Shown here piece after piece: positions 7,291-15,021 of a stretch of 20,592 bases of DNA (position 1 is the first letter of the stretch; each line of letters begins with the position of its first letter). Origin of the DNA: a virus; the IMG/VR virus record IMGVR_UViG_3300031787_008233, positions 1-20,592 of that record; one strand, written 5' to 3'. A model generated the notes under the pieces. It ran no database searches, was not told the origin of the DNA, and saw only the letters and a program-made list of their open reading frames with translations. Position numbers and translations under genes: made by a program.

Positions 7291-8247
7291 TTATTCTTTA
7301 TTTTGTTTATACCAATCAATAGTTTTCTTTAAGTTATTATTTAATGAATCTGGTTGAATAATAGATGTCCAGCCATATTCATTTTTAGCTAATGTAACAT
7401 CTAAAACTTTATGTTTAATTCCAACAAATCGATTGGTATTGTAAAATATATTACCAGCAAACCCAGATTGTTCTTTAATTGTTTCTGCCAATTCGCGTAT
7501 TGTAATAGATTTACCGGTACCGATATTAATTAATGATCCATTATAATCTAAAACAGATAACAATGCTTTGATTTGATCATCAACGTAAATTAATTCTCTT
7601 GTTTGTGTACCGTCGCCCCAAACTTCGACTTCTGTTTCATTGTTATCAACTGCATCTACAAATTTCTTAACTAATGCAGAAACCACGTGTGATTTTTCTG
7701 GGTCAAAATGATCATGCGGGCCATACAATGTAGCAAATATAACTGTTGTACCTTTTAGTTTATATTGGTCTTTATATGCTTCAATTCCTACACTTACTGC
7801 TTTTTTAGTAAACCCATAAATATCAACTGATTCGTGCATTGCGCCATCCCAATAATCTGATTCTGCTAGAACTTCTTTTGTTTTCGGATATGAACAAGAA
7901 CTTCCAATGCCTATCATTTTTGCTTGTGGTTGATACTTATGCCACATTTTAAATGTATTCGTATGTATTTTTAAATTGATATCATATTGTTCTGCTTTAT
8001 GATGCAATGGCCAATCTCCAGCGGCTTGCAATGCCGCACCATGGATAATATAATCAAATTTATCAGTTAATATGTTTTTAAACAAATGATCTGCTTGTTG
8101 TTCATCAGATAAATCATACGATGATCCAATTGTTATAACAGTTCCGCCAAGTTGTTCAACATATGTTTTAAAATTTTTTCCAAAAAATCCAGTGCCGCCT
8201 GTAACTAAGAATTTTTTACCATTAGTGTTTGTTTCAATTGAATTCAT
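7291..8247 (-). CDS. GDP-L-fucose synthase-like nucleotide-sugar epimerase/reductase (WcaG type)
   Basis: A 318-residue extended SDR. GGTGFFG at residues 17-23 binds NADP. GSSCSYP at 115-121 and YGFTK at 144-148 give the catalytic Ser-Tyr-Lys set. YGPHDHFDPEKSHV (175-188) and WGDGTQTRELIYVDD (210-224) are very close to the signature of GDP-L-fucose synthases, which convert GDP-4-keto-6-deoxymannose to GDP-fucose. A partner GDP-mannose 4,6-dehydratase is not evident in the window, so the enzyme may use a host intermediate or act on a related 4-keto sugar such as a heptose. Six bases separate it from the upstream gene; the leader reads ACTTATAATATATT before the ATG. Confidence 0.87.
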   Translation of the reverse strand: MNSIETNTNGKKFLVTGGTGFFGKNFKTYVEQLGGTVITIGSSYDLSDEQQADHLFKNILTDKFDYIIHGAALQAAGDWPLHHKAEQYDINLKIHTNTFKMWHKYQPQAKMIGIGSSCSYPKTKEVLAESDYWDGAMHESVDIYGFTKKAVSVGIEAYKDQYKLKGTTVIFATLYGPHDHFDPEKSHVVSALVKKFVDAVDNNETEVEVWGDGTQTRELIYVDDQIKALLSVLDYNGSLINIGTGKSITIRELAETIKEQSGFAGNIFYNTNRFVGIKHKVLDVTLAKNEYGWTSIIQPDSLNNNLKKTIDWYKQNKE

Positions 8248-8253
8248 AATATA

Positions 8254-9021
8254 TTATAAGTTTAAATTTTCAAATAACAAATCTTTTGTTATTGTATTGT
8301 TTCTAAATGTTATTGGGTCTGCATTAACGCCCGGGGCATTACAATGACAATCAGCCATATGATGAATAAAACAATGTTCTAAATCATTTCTGTTTAACGG
8401 TAATACTTTGTTCATAACACCGCGCGGCCCAATGGGCCAATCTTTGAATATTCCAGATGATGCTAATTCAGGTCCATTGCCATCTAATGCAGTTATATTA
8501 AAATCTGTATTTTCAATTACATACTTTAATTTATCCTGTGTCAAAATATATGCGGCTTGATGTACATTTGTTAAACTAAAATACTCATTGTTATTTAATG
8601 ATATATTATAATTTTTAATGTAATTGTATCCGCTAATGTTTTTCCATAAATCAATTAAATATTGAATTTGTTCAGGCGTATTTTCATAACGAATGAATCC
8701 TAAACAATAATCAATTGGTAAATGTTTATCATGTTTTAAAAATGTATCAATACACGATTCTTGTATTAACATATCATATTCTGCAAACAAAAACAAATCA
8801 AAATTATTTTGTTCTCGTATAAAATCTTGTCTATGAAATAAACAAGTTGTTGCTGGGTTATTATGTACTATTTGATTGATATCATCTCGATCTAATTTAA
8901 CCGTACAATGTACATCGATCGTAACATCATATTTTTTATATGATTTATAAACATCAATCACATGATTAAGATATTGTAAATTTTTATTACCATATGATGA
9001 TAATGATACTAATAATTTCAT
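8254..9021 (-). CDS. Putative glycosyltransferase-like protein of unknown family
   Basis: A 255-residue protein I cannot place in a named family. It begins with a Rossmann-like strand (MKLLVSLSSYG). Residues 73-85 (NFDLFLFAEYDML) look like a strand ending in an acidic metal-binding motif as in GT-A enzymes. Later features are the tryptophan-rich GIFKDWPIGPRG and a C-terminal cluster HHMADCHCNAPGV with several His and Cys. It overlaps the preceding gene by four bases (ATGA) and lies in the middle of the sugar operon. A transferase role is inferred from context and the acidic motif only. The His/Cys cluster could bind a metal. Confidence 0.6.
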   Translation of the reverse strand: MKLLVSLSSYGNKNLQYLNHVIDVYKSYKKYDVTIDVHCTVKLDRDDINQIVHNNPATTCLFHRQDFIREQNNFDLFLFAEYDMLIQESCIDTFLKHDKHLPIDYCLGFIRYENTPEQIQYLIDLWKNISGYNYIKNYNISLNNNEYFSLTNVHQAAYILTQDKLKYVIENTDFNITALDGNGPELASSGIFKDWPIGPRGVMNKVLPLNRNDLEHCFIHHMADCHCNAPGVNADPITFRNNTITKDLLFENLNL

Positions 9022-9818
9022 AAATTTAAATAGTTATTAAGATGATGTAAATTATTGTTTTGAATCCATTCATTTGTTATGTCTTTGAGATTTCGTTCTC
9101 CAAAGAAACAAGATGATTGATGTATGTATGGAAAATAACCACATCTTGTAGCAATCCACGGAAATACTGTTTCAAAATAACATGGTTCTTGTATTTTATT
9201 TTCATAAAATGTATTAGATGTTAATAATAAAAATGTTTCTATAGAATTTTTATTAATAGCATACATTGTTTCTATATAAGACCAATTAACATGAGTACAT
9301 GGCATTTTATCAGTAATAGAATTCAAACAAATTTCAATTTCATGATCTTTATTATATGTTGCCCAATCTAACATTCCGGCGCTTCTAGATACGCCTCGCA
9401 ACGCATAGCTACCTAAATGATCATTATTTTTAAACATTGATTCAATATGTTTGCGATTTCCAAATAGTTCCGTTAAATACATATTTCGTTCAAAGGGACG
9501 ATTGTTAACTGCACCTTTAGTATGAGCAAACCAATATAAATCATATGTTTTATTTGAATCTTTTAATAGTTTAAGTGCTTGTTGATACGCACTGGCATCT
9601 GAACCACAATATAAATCAGAATTCGTTAAACGTTTTATATTTGTATTTAAATCATATGAATCAATTATCGATTCTATTTCAGTAACTGAATTATAATTTA
9701 TTCCAATATAAAAATCACAATCTGAGTATGTAGTTTTAAATTGATTTAAAAATTCGTGCAATACATATAATTTTGAATTATCAAATATTGATATTGCAAA
9801 TATAACACATGATTTCAT
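9018..9818 (-). CDS. Putative glycosyltransferase-like protein with an HTKG motif
   Basis: A 266-residue protein without a firm family match. It starts MKSCVIFAISIFDN, has a strand DCDFYIGINYN, then YDLYWFAHTKGA (HTKG at residues 99-102), RPFERNMYLTELF and GSYALRGVSRSAGMLDW. A conserved HTK motif is also seen in rhamnan-synthesis RgpF-like transferases, which is a weak hint. The C-terminal half has a Trp/Tyr-rich HVNWSYIETMYAI segment and CYFETVFPWIATRCGYFP, like the acceptor-binding part of GT-A proteins. Its start follows the HAD gene stop in a TAATATG junction and its end overlaps the next gene by four bases. Confidence 0.58.
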   Translation of the reverse strand: MKSCVIFAISIFDNSKLYVLHEFLNQFKTTYSDCDFYIGINYNSVTEIESIIDSYDLNTNIKRLTNSDLYCGSDASAYQQALKLLKDSNKTYDLYWFAHTKGAVNNRPFERNMYLTELFGNRKHIESMFKNNDHLGSYALRGVSRSAGMLDWATYNKDHEIEICLNSITDKMPCTHVNWSYIETMYAINKNSIETFLLLTSNTFYENKIQEPCYFETVFPWIATRCGYFPYIHQSSCFFGERNLKDITNEWIQNNNLHHLNNYLNL

Positions 9819-9819
9819 A

Positions 9820-10179
9820 TTAAATTTCTAAATTAGATATTCCTTGATTTCTATTTAAATTTATTGCTTCTGCAGTTGACAGCCCGTTTGGTTTTAGATC
9901 ATTAATCAACACACGTGCGCCTCCTCCGATTCCCATTATCAATTGATCGTAAAAAATACCAACTTCAGCTAACTGTTTTTCGGTAATTTTTCGTAAACTT
10001 TCACGCCGGCCTGTTGTTAAAATAATATTATAACCTTTACGATCCCATTCTGCTAATTTTTCTAACGTGCCTGGTAATATTTTTACCTTAAATGCCGGCA
10101 ATGAACTTTCCCATGGAACTGTATGTTCTATTAATGTACCATCTATATCACAAAATATTGTTTTTGGTCTAATTTCCAT
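9820..10179 (-). CDS. Small HAD-superfamily phosphatase of polysaccharide-locus type
   Basis: A 119-residue minimal HAD fold. The nucleophile motif CDIDGTL (Asp11, Asp13) is followed by LPGTLEKLAEW, motif II as TTGR at 55-58 and a late INDLKP with Asp94 as the metal-binding acid. No cap domain fits in the length. Proteins of this size and pattern are common in capsule clusters, where they dephosphorylate sugar phosphates. It overlaps the nucleotidyltransferase-kinase gene upstream by 11 bases and precedes the next gene by one base, placing it in the same small-molecule activation step. The exact substrate is unknown. Confidence 0.85.
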   Translation of the reverse strand: MEIRPKTIFCDIDGTLIEHTVPWESSLPAFKVKILPGTLEKLAEWDRKGYNIILTTGRRESLRKITEKQLAEVGIFYDQLIMGIGGGARVLINDLKPNGLSTAEAINLNRNQGISNLEI

Positions 10180-11491
10180 ATTCTAATTCGTTGATTAAAT
10201 TTTCAGCAATAAAACTGTATTCTTTTTTATATGATGCTACTCTAACTGCTTCTGCGGCAATTAATGTATCAATATATTTAATATTTGATTTTTCTTTTAT
10301 ATAATTAAATGATGCCGAATCATTTTTATAAAATTTAAAACTAAAACATAATTTTGCTAAATCTAATTCATATGATCCAAATTTATGTTTTGAATACAAA
10401 GGATCAATCATTTTAAGTCCATTAATGGTTGGAATCATATTCATAACACTTAAATCGCCATGGCAAAATGTTGGTTGAATTTGTAATTTTTTTAACTTAT
10501 TAATTAACTTAGACCCATTAGTTATATTAGAATTTTTAATTAAATGATTTTCAATATTTTGTATATAACTATTAAATCTTAAATTGTTTAATTTATCATA
10601 TGTTTTATATGTATCGATCAACTCAAATACATCATCTAAATTAAAATCATCATTTCGTTTAATATATTCTAATACAATTTGACTATCTTGATATGTTATA
10701 ACTTTAGGAATTTGTTTTTTGTTTTTATATGAATGATACCACTCATTTTCAAAACATACTAATTCGCCAGTTTTAATCACAGTATTTTTATTTTTAATAA
10801 CTGTATTTTTAGTAAATCCTGTACTTAGATCTTTTTGTTTAGAATTACGAAATGAAAAATTATCAATGTAAATATCTTGCAATGTACCATAACGATATAT
10901 GATACTGTCAGTATTTAATTTACAATTGATGTTATTCAATAACATTGTGTTAATACATTCTGATATATTTTTACATGTTAATGAGTATTCATTAAATAAT
11001 TTTACATCTGAAAAATAATACATCCCGGCGCCGGCATATTTATGTAATTTTTGTTTTTCATTACATTCTAAAATATTGTTATTTGCATCAGATTTAAAAT
11101 TACTATAATTTAATAATTTAGTATCATTTAAAAAAGTAAAAACGGTTGAGTATTCTTTATTAAATTCAGTAATATCAATTGGTAAAATATCACAATCAAT
11201 AAACATACACGAGCCTTCTAATTCAGAAGTTACAGTCCGAAGTGTTTCTACTTGAGAATTTGTTTGTTGAATAACTTTAATCGTAACAGTAGAATCTAAT
11301 AATTTTCGAAGTGCATCGTAATATGATTGATTTGTTAAAATAATAACATTTGCATCTGTAAAACGTTGTTTAACGGTTTCAATTGATTTTAATATTAATT
11401 CGGTACCCTGATGTAATAAAAGATGTTTAGGCGTAGAAAATAAACTACCCATTCTTTCATTTCGACCATTAATGGGATAAATTATGTTCAT
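10169..11491 (-). CDS. Bifunctional protein: N-terminal nucleotidyltransferase fused to C-terminal aminoglycoside/choline-kinase-like kinase
   Basis: A 440-residue fusion. Residues 1 to about 215 are a sugar-nucleotidyltransferase fold: GRNERMGSLFSTPKHLL is a diverged G-x-G-x-R-M-G...PK signature, CMFIDCDIL supplies the acidic metal site, and YAGAGMYYFSD matches the typical mid-domain strand. From about residue 225 the protein is a phosphotransferase of the APH/choline kinase group: a VIKTGE strand, catalytic CHGDLSVMNM and a metal-binding MIDPLY, then ELDLAKLCFSF. The pairing suggests phosphorylation of a sugar, polyol or choline-like compound followed by NMP transfer, as with LicA and LicC. 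Its start overlaps the epimerase upstream by 23 bases (AAGGA precedes it). Sampled stretches here are poorer in G+C (15-20%) than the right end of the window. Confidence 0.8.
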   Translation of the reverse strand: MNIIYPINGRNERMGSLFSTPKHLLLHQGTELILKSIETVKQRFTDANVIILTNQSYYDALRKLLDSTVTIKVIQQTNSQVETLRTVTSELEGSCMFIDCDILPIDITEFNKEYSTVFTFLNDTKLLNYSNFKSDANNNILECNEKQKLHKYAGAGMYYFSDVKLFNEYSLTCKNISECINTMLLNNINCKLNTDSIIYRYGTLQDIYIDNFSFRNSKQKDLSTGFTKNTVIKNKNTVIKTGELVCFENEWYHSYKNKKQIPKVITYQDSQIVLEYIKRNDDFNLDDVFELIDTYKTYDKLNNLRFNSYIQNIENHLIKNSNITNGSKLINKLKKLQIQPTFCHGDLSVMNMIPTINGLKMIDPLYSKHKFGSYELDLAKLCFSFKFYKNDSASFNYIKEKSNIKYIDTLIAAEAVRVASYKKEYSFIAENLINELEYGN

Positions 11492-12344
11492 TTACTAATT
11501 CCTTAATCCATTGCTCAATAGAAAGCACTGGTTTCCAATTTAATTTTTTACAAGTATCATCATATACTTGTGGATCACTATTTGTACGATCACCTTTTCT
11601 TGATTCAACAAAAACAATGTTATCAGAAAACATTTTTGCTATCTCTATTATTTTATAAGATTTTATTGGATTAACCAAATCAAATTCATCATTTTTTTCA
11701 TATTTCCACGATTTGATTAAACCATCAACGATATCATCTACATATGTAAACATTCGTTGTTGTTCTCCATCGCCAACTATAGTAAGTGGTTGGTTGTTTT
11801 TATATTGTCGTTCGAATATACTAATTACTGATTCATAACCTGGTACTGGTGAACTATCATGGCCCGGGCCGAAAACATTATAGAAATAACAGATTGCATA
11901 CTTTAATCCATACCATTTTGCAAATCCTTTAACTAATTCAACACTCATTGATTTACTTAAAGAATATGGTGAATGATCGATGCCTTCTTTTGCAAATCTA
12001 GTACTAGAAGCAGCATATATAATTTTTATATTTCGTTTCATACAAAAATTAACTACTTCAAACGTGCCAACTGTATTGTAATTCCAAACTTTTTCATATT
12101 CATTAAATGATGGATGTATTCTAGAATATTCTCCTAAATGAAATACTACATCTGGATGAAATGGTAGATCAATATCATTAATGTTTTTTGTATGATCTTT
12201 AATATATATTACACCTGCAATTTCATTTTCATGTTTGCCGGCACTATAGTTATCGATAACTACAATTTTATGATTTTCATTTTTAAGGCGTTTAACTAAA
12301 TTTGATCCTACAAATCCAGCGCCTCCTGTTACTAATATATTCAT
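11469..12344 (-). CDS. GalE-like nucleotide-sugar 4-epimerase (extended SDR)
   Basis: A 291-residue extended SDR. GGAGFVGS at residues 7-14 is the NAD-binding loop. AASS at 111-114 and YSLSK at 127-131 (Tyr127, Lys131) form the active site. NVFGPGHD, the GDGEQQRMFTYVDDI motif and a C-terminal WKPVLSIEQWI complete the UDP-glucose 4-epimerase-type pattern. It is somewhat shorter than bacterial GalE (about 340). It follows the DUF6492 gene with a TAATATG junction reversed in order (its ATG comes one base after that stop? no: it is upstream of it on the map but downstream in transcription), and its 3' end overlaps the nucleotidyltransferase-kinase gene by 23 bases. Probably interconverts a nucleotide hexose for the downstream transferases. 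Confidence 0.86.
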   Translation of the reverse strand: MNILVTGGAGFVGSNLVKRLKNENHKIVVIDNYSAGKHENEIAGVIYIKDHTKNINDIDLPFHPDVVFHLGEYSRIHPSFNEYEKVWNYNTVGTFEVVNFCMKRNIKIIYAASSTRFAKEGIDHSPYSLSKSMSVELVKGFAKWYGLKYAICYFYNVFGPGHDSSPVPGYESVISIFERQYKNNQPLTIVGDGEQQRMFTYVDDIVDGLIKSWKYEKNDEFDLVNPIKSYKIIEIAKMFSDNIVFVESRKGDRTNSDPQVYDDTCKKLNWKPVLSIEQWIKELVNEHNLSH

Positions 12345-12345
12345 A

Positions 12346-13149
12346 TTAATACCTTAATGGTGCGTTCCAATTTGATGTCATTATTACTCCCATATAACAT
12401 GAAGCTATATCTTGTTCTGTATATCCTTGTTGTAAAAATTGTTGATATTGCAATGGATAATGAAATACCATGAATAACGGTTCAACGGGATATATTTCAA
12501 TTGGTTTGAATGCTAACAATGCTTCTCCATACCATGTAAATTCACTTGGCTCGAAATCAATTAATTGATTAAATGTTATGTTATTTGGCTCTAAATAATT
12601 TTGTTCCAATGATTCCCATACTTTACTAGACCATATGGTTGGAGATGGACCAAAATCATAATTCATATTAATTTCACGATTAAAAATTTTTCCAATTTTA
12701 TTTCTAGATGCATCAAAGCTTTGTTTAGGATCAAATCCTAACTCTCGACGATATCTAGCAGTCCATTGAAATAAATTTTTTTGTTGATGCATTACCGTAT
12801 ATGGCGTAGTATCATGTGCAATAAAATCATGTATATAAAACGGTCGAATAAAATATGAATCGGAATCAATACATACGTAATTCGATGTTGGCACGAGTTT
12901 ATAAAATTGTGATTTTACAATTTGTTGCGTATGCCAAGACTGTTCTATAGATTGTTGAATAATATCTTCATCTAAAATCAAATTAACAAAATCAGGTAAA
13001 TTATTTTTAAATGTTTCATAATCAGATTTTGGACATGAAACGTAATATGGTATTTTATCAACATTGTATTGAGCAATTGATTCTGCTTGAATTTTAACTC
13101 GATTTAAATCATTGATATAACTTTTACAATATAATACTACGGTTTCCAT
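12346..13149 (-). CDS. DUF6492-family glycosyltransferase-like protein
   Basis: A 267-residue protein. I chose the ATG at 13149, which overlaps the upstream stop by one base (TAATG), over a TTG two codons earlier. It begins METVVLYCKSYINDLNR, the N-terminal signature of DUF6492, followed by IPYYVSCPKSDYETF, LDEDII and a CIDSDSYF strand at 93-100 that provides a DxD metal site. SQFYKLVPT and a late PLFMVFHYPLQY also fit the family, which has a predicted GT-A fold but no defined substrate. No signal peptide or membrane segment is visible. It precedes the GalE-like gene by one base. Confidence 0.75.
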   Translation of the reverse strand: METVVLYCKSYINDLNRVKIQAESIAQYNVDKIPYYVSCPKSDYETFKNNLPDFVNLILDEDIIQQSIEQSWHTQQIVKSQFYKLVPTSNYVCIDSDSYFIRPFYIHDFIAHDTTPYTVMHQQKNLFQWTARYRRELGFDPKQSFDASRNKIGKIFNREINMNYDFGPSPTIWSSKVWESLEQNYLEPNNITFNQLIDFEPSEFTWYGEALLAFKPIEIYPVEPLFMVFHYPLQYQQFLQQGYTEQDIASCYMGVIMTSNWNAPLRY

Positions 13150-13553
13150 TACCAACTAATTTCCCAATCTTTAAATTCTGCAGCTAAACAATCAATTTTA
13201 TAATCTTTACGACCGCCAACAATTTCTTGAATTTTATTTTTAGCAGTATTTCTAATACCATTGATGCCATGAGTTAATTCTAGATTATTACCATCTTTAA
13301 TACCTTTACGATAATTTGATTCATTATGCCATATATGCAAATTCATTTGACTCAAAACAACAATTGCACGAATTGTTTCAGCTGTAATTTCTGATTTATT
13401 TTCATCAATATGTTTTTGTATATCATATACAATATCTTGAATTTCTTGACCATATTCTGCTTTGTGCTCTGGTATGAATACTTCTTTTAATTGTACAATT
13501 GATAATCTATCTATTAATTCGCTTAATGTTGGTAGATACTTTCTGTCTTTCAT
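13149..13553 (-). CDS. Small conserved-looking protein of unknown function in the glycosyltransferase operon
   Basis: A 134-residue protein I do not recognise with confidence. It has an N-terminal LPTLSELIDRLSIVQLK helix, a mainly helical middle, IVVLSQMNLHIWHNESNYRKG, then HGINGIRNTAKNKI and a final KDYKID. The pattern of a SELIDRLSI helix and an IWHNE motif reminds me of small helical proteins found beside phage glycosyltransferases and, loosely, of DUF4254-type sequences, but I cannot assert membership. No transmembrane helix is present. AAAGGA lies upstream of its ATG, which overlaps the stop of the preceding GT2 by four bases (ATGA). A partner or regulator of the adjacent transferases is a guess. 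Confidence 0.7.
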   Translation of the reverse strand: MKDRKYLPTLSELIDRLSIVQLKEVFIPEHKAEYGQEIQDIVYDIQKHIDENKSEITAETIRAIVVLSQMNLHIWHNESNYRKGIKDGNNLELTHGINGIRNTAKNKIQEIVGGRKDYKIDCLAAEFKDWEISW

Positions 13554-14404
13554 TTTTTTATTCCTTTAATTGTTCCAAATTCGTCAAATATGGGTAATCC
13601 GCCCCATTTGTTATAAAATTTTGTTTGATTTATTGATTCTGCTGTTTTTTGTCTAATATCTGTTTGACCATTGTTTTCTTCTAAACGATGTGAACCTCTT
13701 GCTCCAAAATGCCATACTAATGATTTAGTTGTTAATACAAAATGATATCCTGCATTCCGCATTCGTAAAAATAAATCCATATCTTCCCAGGAAGCTGGTG
13801 CAAACTGAGGATCGTTACCTCCAATACGATCCCAATCTTTCTTTTTAATTAATCCAGAAACGCCTTCGGTTTTTGGTATTTTAATATTATTAGTTTTAGT
13901 AAATTCTTTTGCCCATTCTTCAAATGCAGCTGCGTTAAAATCATCATGATATGCACCGAAAATATCTTTTTCAACGATAATTGTGCCTGGGCGCGACTGT
14001 CCGTTACCAAACATATCTGGCTCTATTCGATAACTAAATACCCATGTTGGCGCTTGATATTTTTCATGTTCTTGTAAGCATTCAATATCCCAATTTTTAG
14101 ATACATAAAAATCCGAATGAAGGAACATGATATATTCTGTTTCAACATGATCGGCACAAACATTCATTCCACCTCCAATACCTCGAACTTCAATATTTTC
14201 AGGTTCAACAAGTAAAGTTAAATTATATTTATCTTGATTTTCAAATAACCATTCATTAGTTCCATCAGTACAATTTTCAGCGTGAATAATAAATGGTGCA
14301 TCTTTAAAATAACTATTCTTTCTAACTGATTGAATTGCTAATTTAAGATATGATAAATTGTTATATGTGGATATACAAAATGTTATCGGACTAGAGTGTA
14401 TCAT
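13550..14404 (-). CDS. Family 2 glycosyltransferase
   Basis: A 284-residue GT-A protein. I use the ATG at 14404 because the fold starts immediately after it (ITFCISTYNNLSYL); a longer frame to 14485 would add 27 residues with no family character and overlap the upstream gene by 95 bases. HAENCTDGTNEWL replaces the usual DDGS, HSDF at 96-99 is the DxD equivalent, and ASWEDMDLF with WHFGARGSHR at about 231-240 supplies catalytic and acceptor elements. The second half resembles the GT2 at 598-1758 (GGNDPQFAPASWED versus GGHDPMFAPFPYED). It overlaps the upstream GT2 by 14 bases and the downstream unknown by four. Confidence 0.85.
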   Translation of the reverse strand: MIHSSPITFCISTYNNLSYLKLAIQSVRKNSYFKDAPFIIHAENCTDGTNEWLFENQDKYNLTLLVEPENIEVRGIGGGMNVCADHVETEYIMFLHSDFYVSKNWDIECLQEHEKYQAPTWVFSYRIEPDMFGNGQSRPGTIIVEKDIFGAYHDDFNAAAFEEWAKEFTKTNNIKIPKTEGVSGLIKKKDWDRIGGNDPQFAPASWEDMDLFLRMRNAGYHFVLTTKSLVWHFGARGSHRLEENNGQTDIRQKTAESINQTKFYNKWGGLPIFDEFGTIKGIKK

Positions 14405-15020
14405 AATATGCGTTTTGTTTTTCCTGTCGTTCAATTGTTTTTGGATGATATAATGCCCATTCTTTCTCCATTGGTAAGTAAGCAAATTGTTTATGCCCTT
14501 CTAATCGTTCATGAACTTTATTTTTCCATTTTATTTCTGGGAGATTTTTGTAGATTCTAGTTTGAAAATCAGGCCAGTTAACCCAGCCATTTTCATTCAC
14601 ATTCCATCTCCAGTTTTGAATATGTTTATCTGTTAAACCATCTACAGTATTAATTCTTGGAACAGCATATAATTCAACAGCCGAGTTATGTTCTAAGAGT
14701 GTAGGAAGATTTTGAATTAAATATTCTGAAGGAATTTCATCTGCATCAATCTGGAAAATATATTCTCCTTTACATGATTGAGTTAACATATTTTTCCAAT
14801 CAGAAAAATGTCCATTAAATAAATCTTCAACTAAAGTAATTTTATTATTAGAACTTAATTTATGTAAGTATCCTAATAATTCAGATGTTGGTTCGTTTTT
14901 AGTCATATCAACTAAAACTACTATTTCATCTTGTAGTCTTTTATTCTTTAATAAGAATGTAATAAGTCGTTGTATTTCAACAAACTCATTACAAACTGTT
15001 ACGGCATAACTTATTTTCAT
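14391..15020 (-). CDS. Family 2 glycosyltransferase of the LPS-core/LgtF-like type
   Basis: A 209-residue protein. MKISYAVTVCNEF is the typical GT2 N-terminus of the LPS-core beta-glucosyltransferase group, and IDADE at residues 91-95 is a textbook metal-binding DxD. Later come RIYKNLPEIKWKNKVHERLEG, a segment strongly associated with this subgroup, and an aromatic LYHPKTIERQ near the end. It is shorter than most relatives (about 250-300 residues) because the C-terminal region is compact. AAAGG precedes the ATG, which lies one base after the upstream GT4 stop. Product and acceptor are not predictable. Confidence 0.85.
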   Translation of the reverse strand: MKISYAVTVCNEFVEIQRLITFLLKNKRLQDEIVVLVDMTKNEPTSELLGYLHKLSSNNKITLVEDLFNGHFSDWKNMLTQSCKGEYIFQIDADEIPSEYLIQNLPTLLEHNSAVELYAVPRINTVDGLTDKHIQNWRWNVNENGWVNWPDFQTRIYKNLPEIKWKNKVHERLEGHKQFAYLPMEKEWALYHPKTIERQEKQNAYYDTL

Positions 15021-15021
15021 G

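Noticed and set aside
6555-7319. TTG start at 7319 for the class I methyltransferase
   Set aside because: It would overlap the upstream reductase by about 29 bases, while the ATG at 7289 gives the TAATATG junction seen at two other boundaries.
12346-13155. TTG start at 13155 for the DUF6492 gene
   Set aside because: The ATG two codons later forms a TAATG junction of the kind used throughout the operon.
13550-14485. Extended version of the GT2 gene starting at 14485
   Set aside because: The extra 27 residues have no GT2 character and would overlap the upstream GT2 by 95 bases; the ATG at 14404 starts directly before the conserved first strand.
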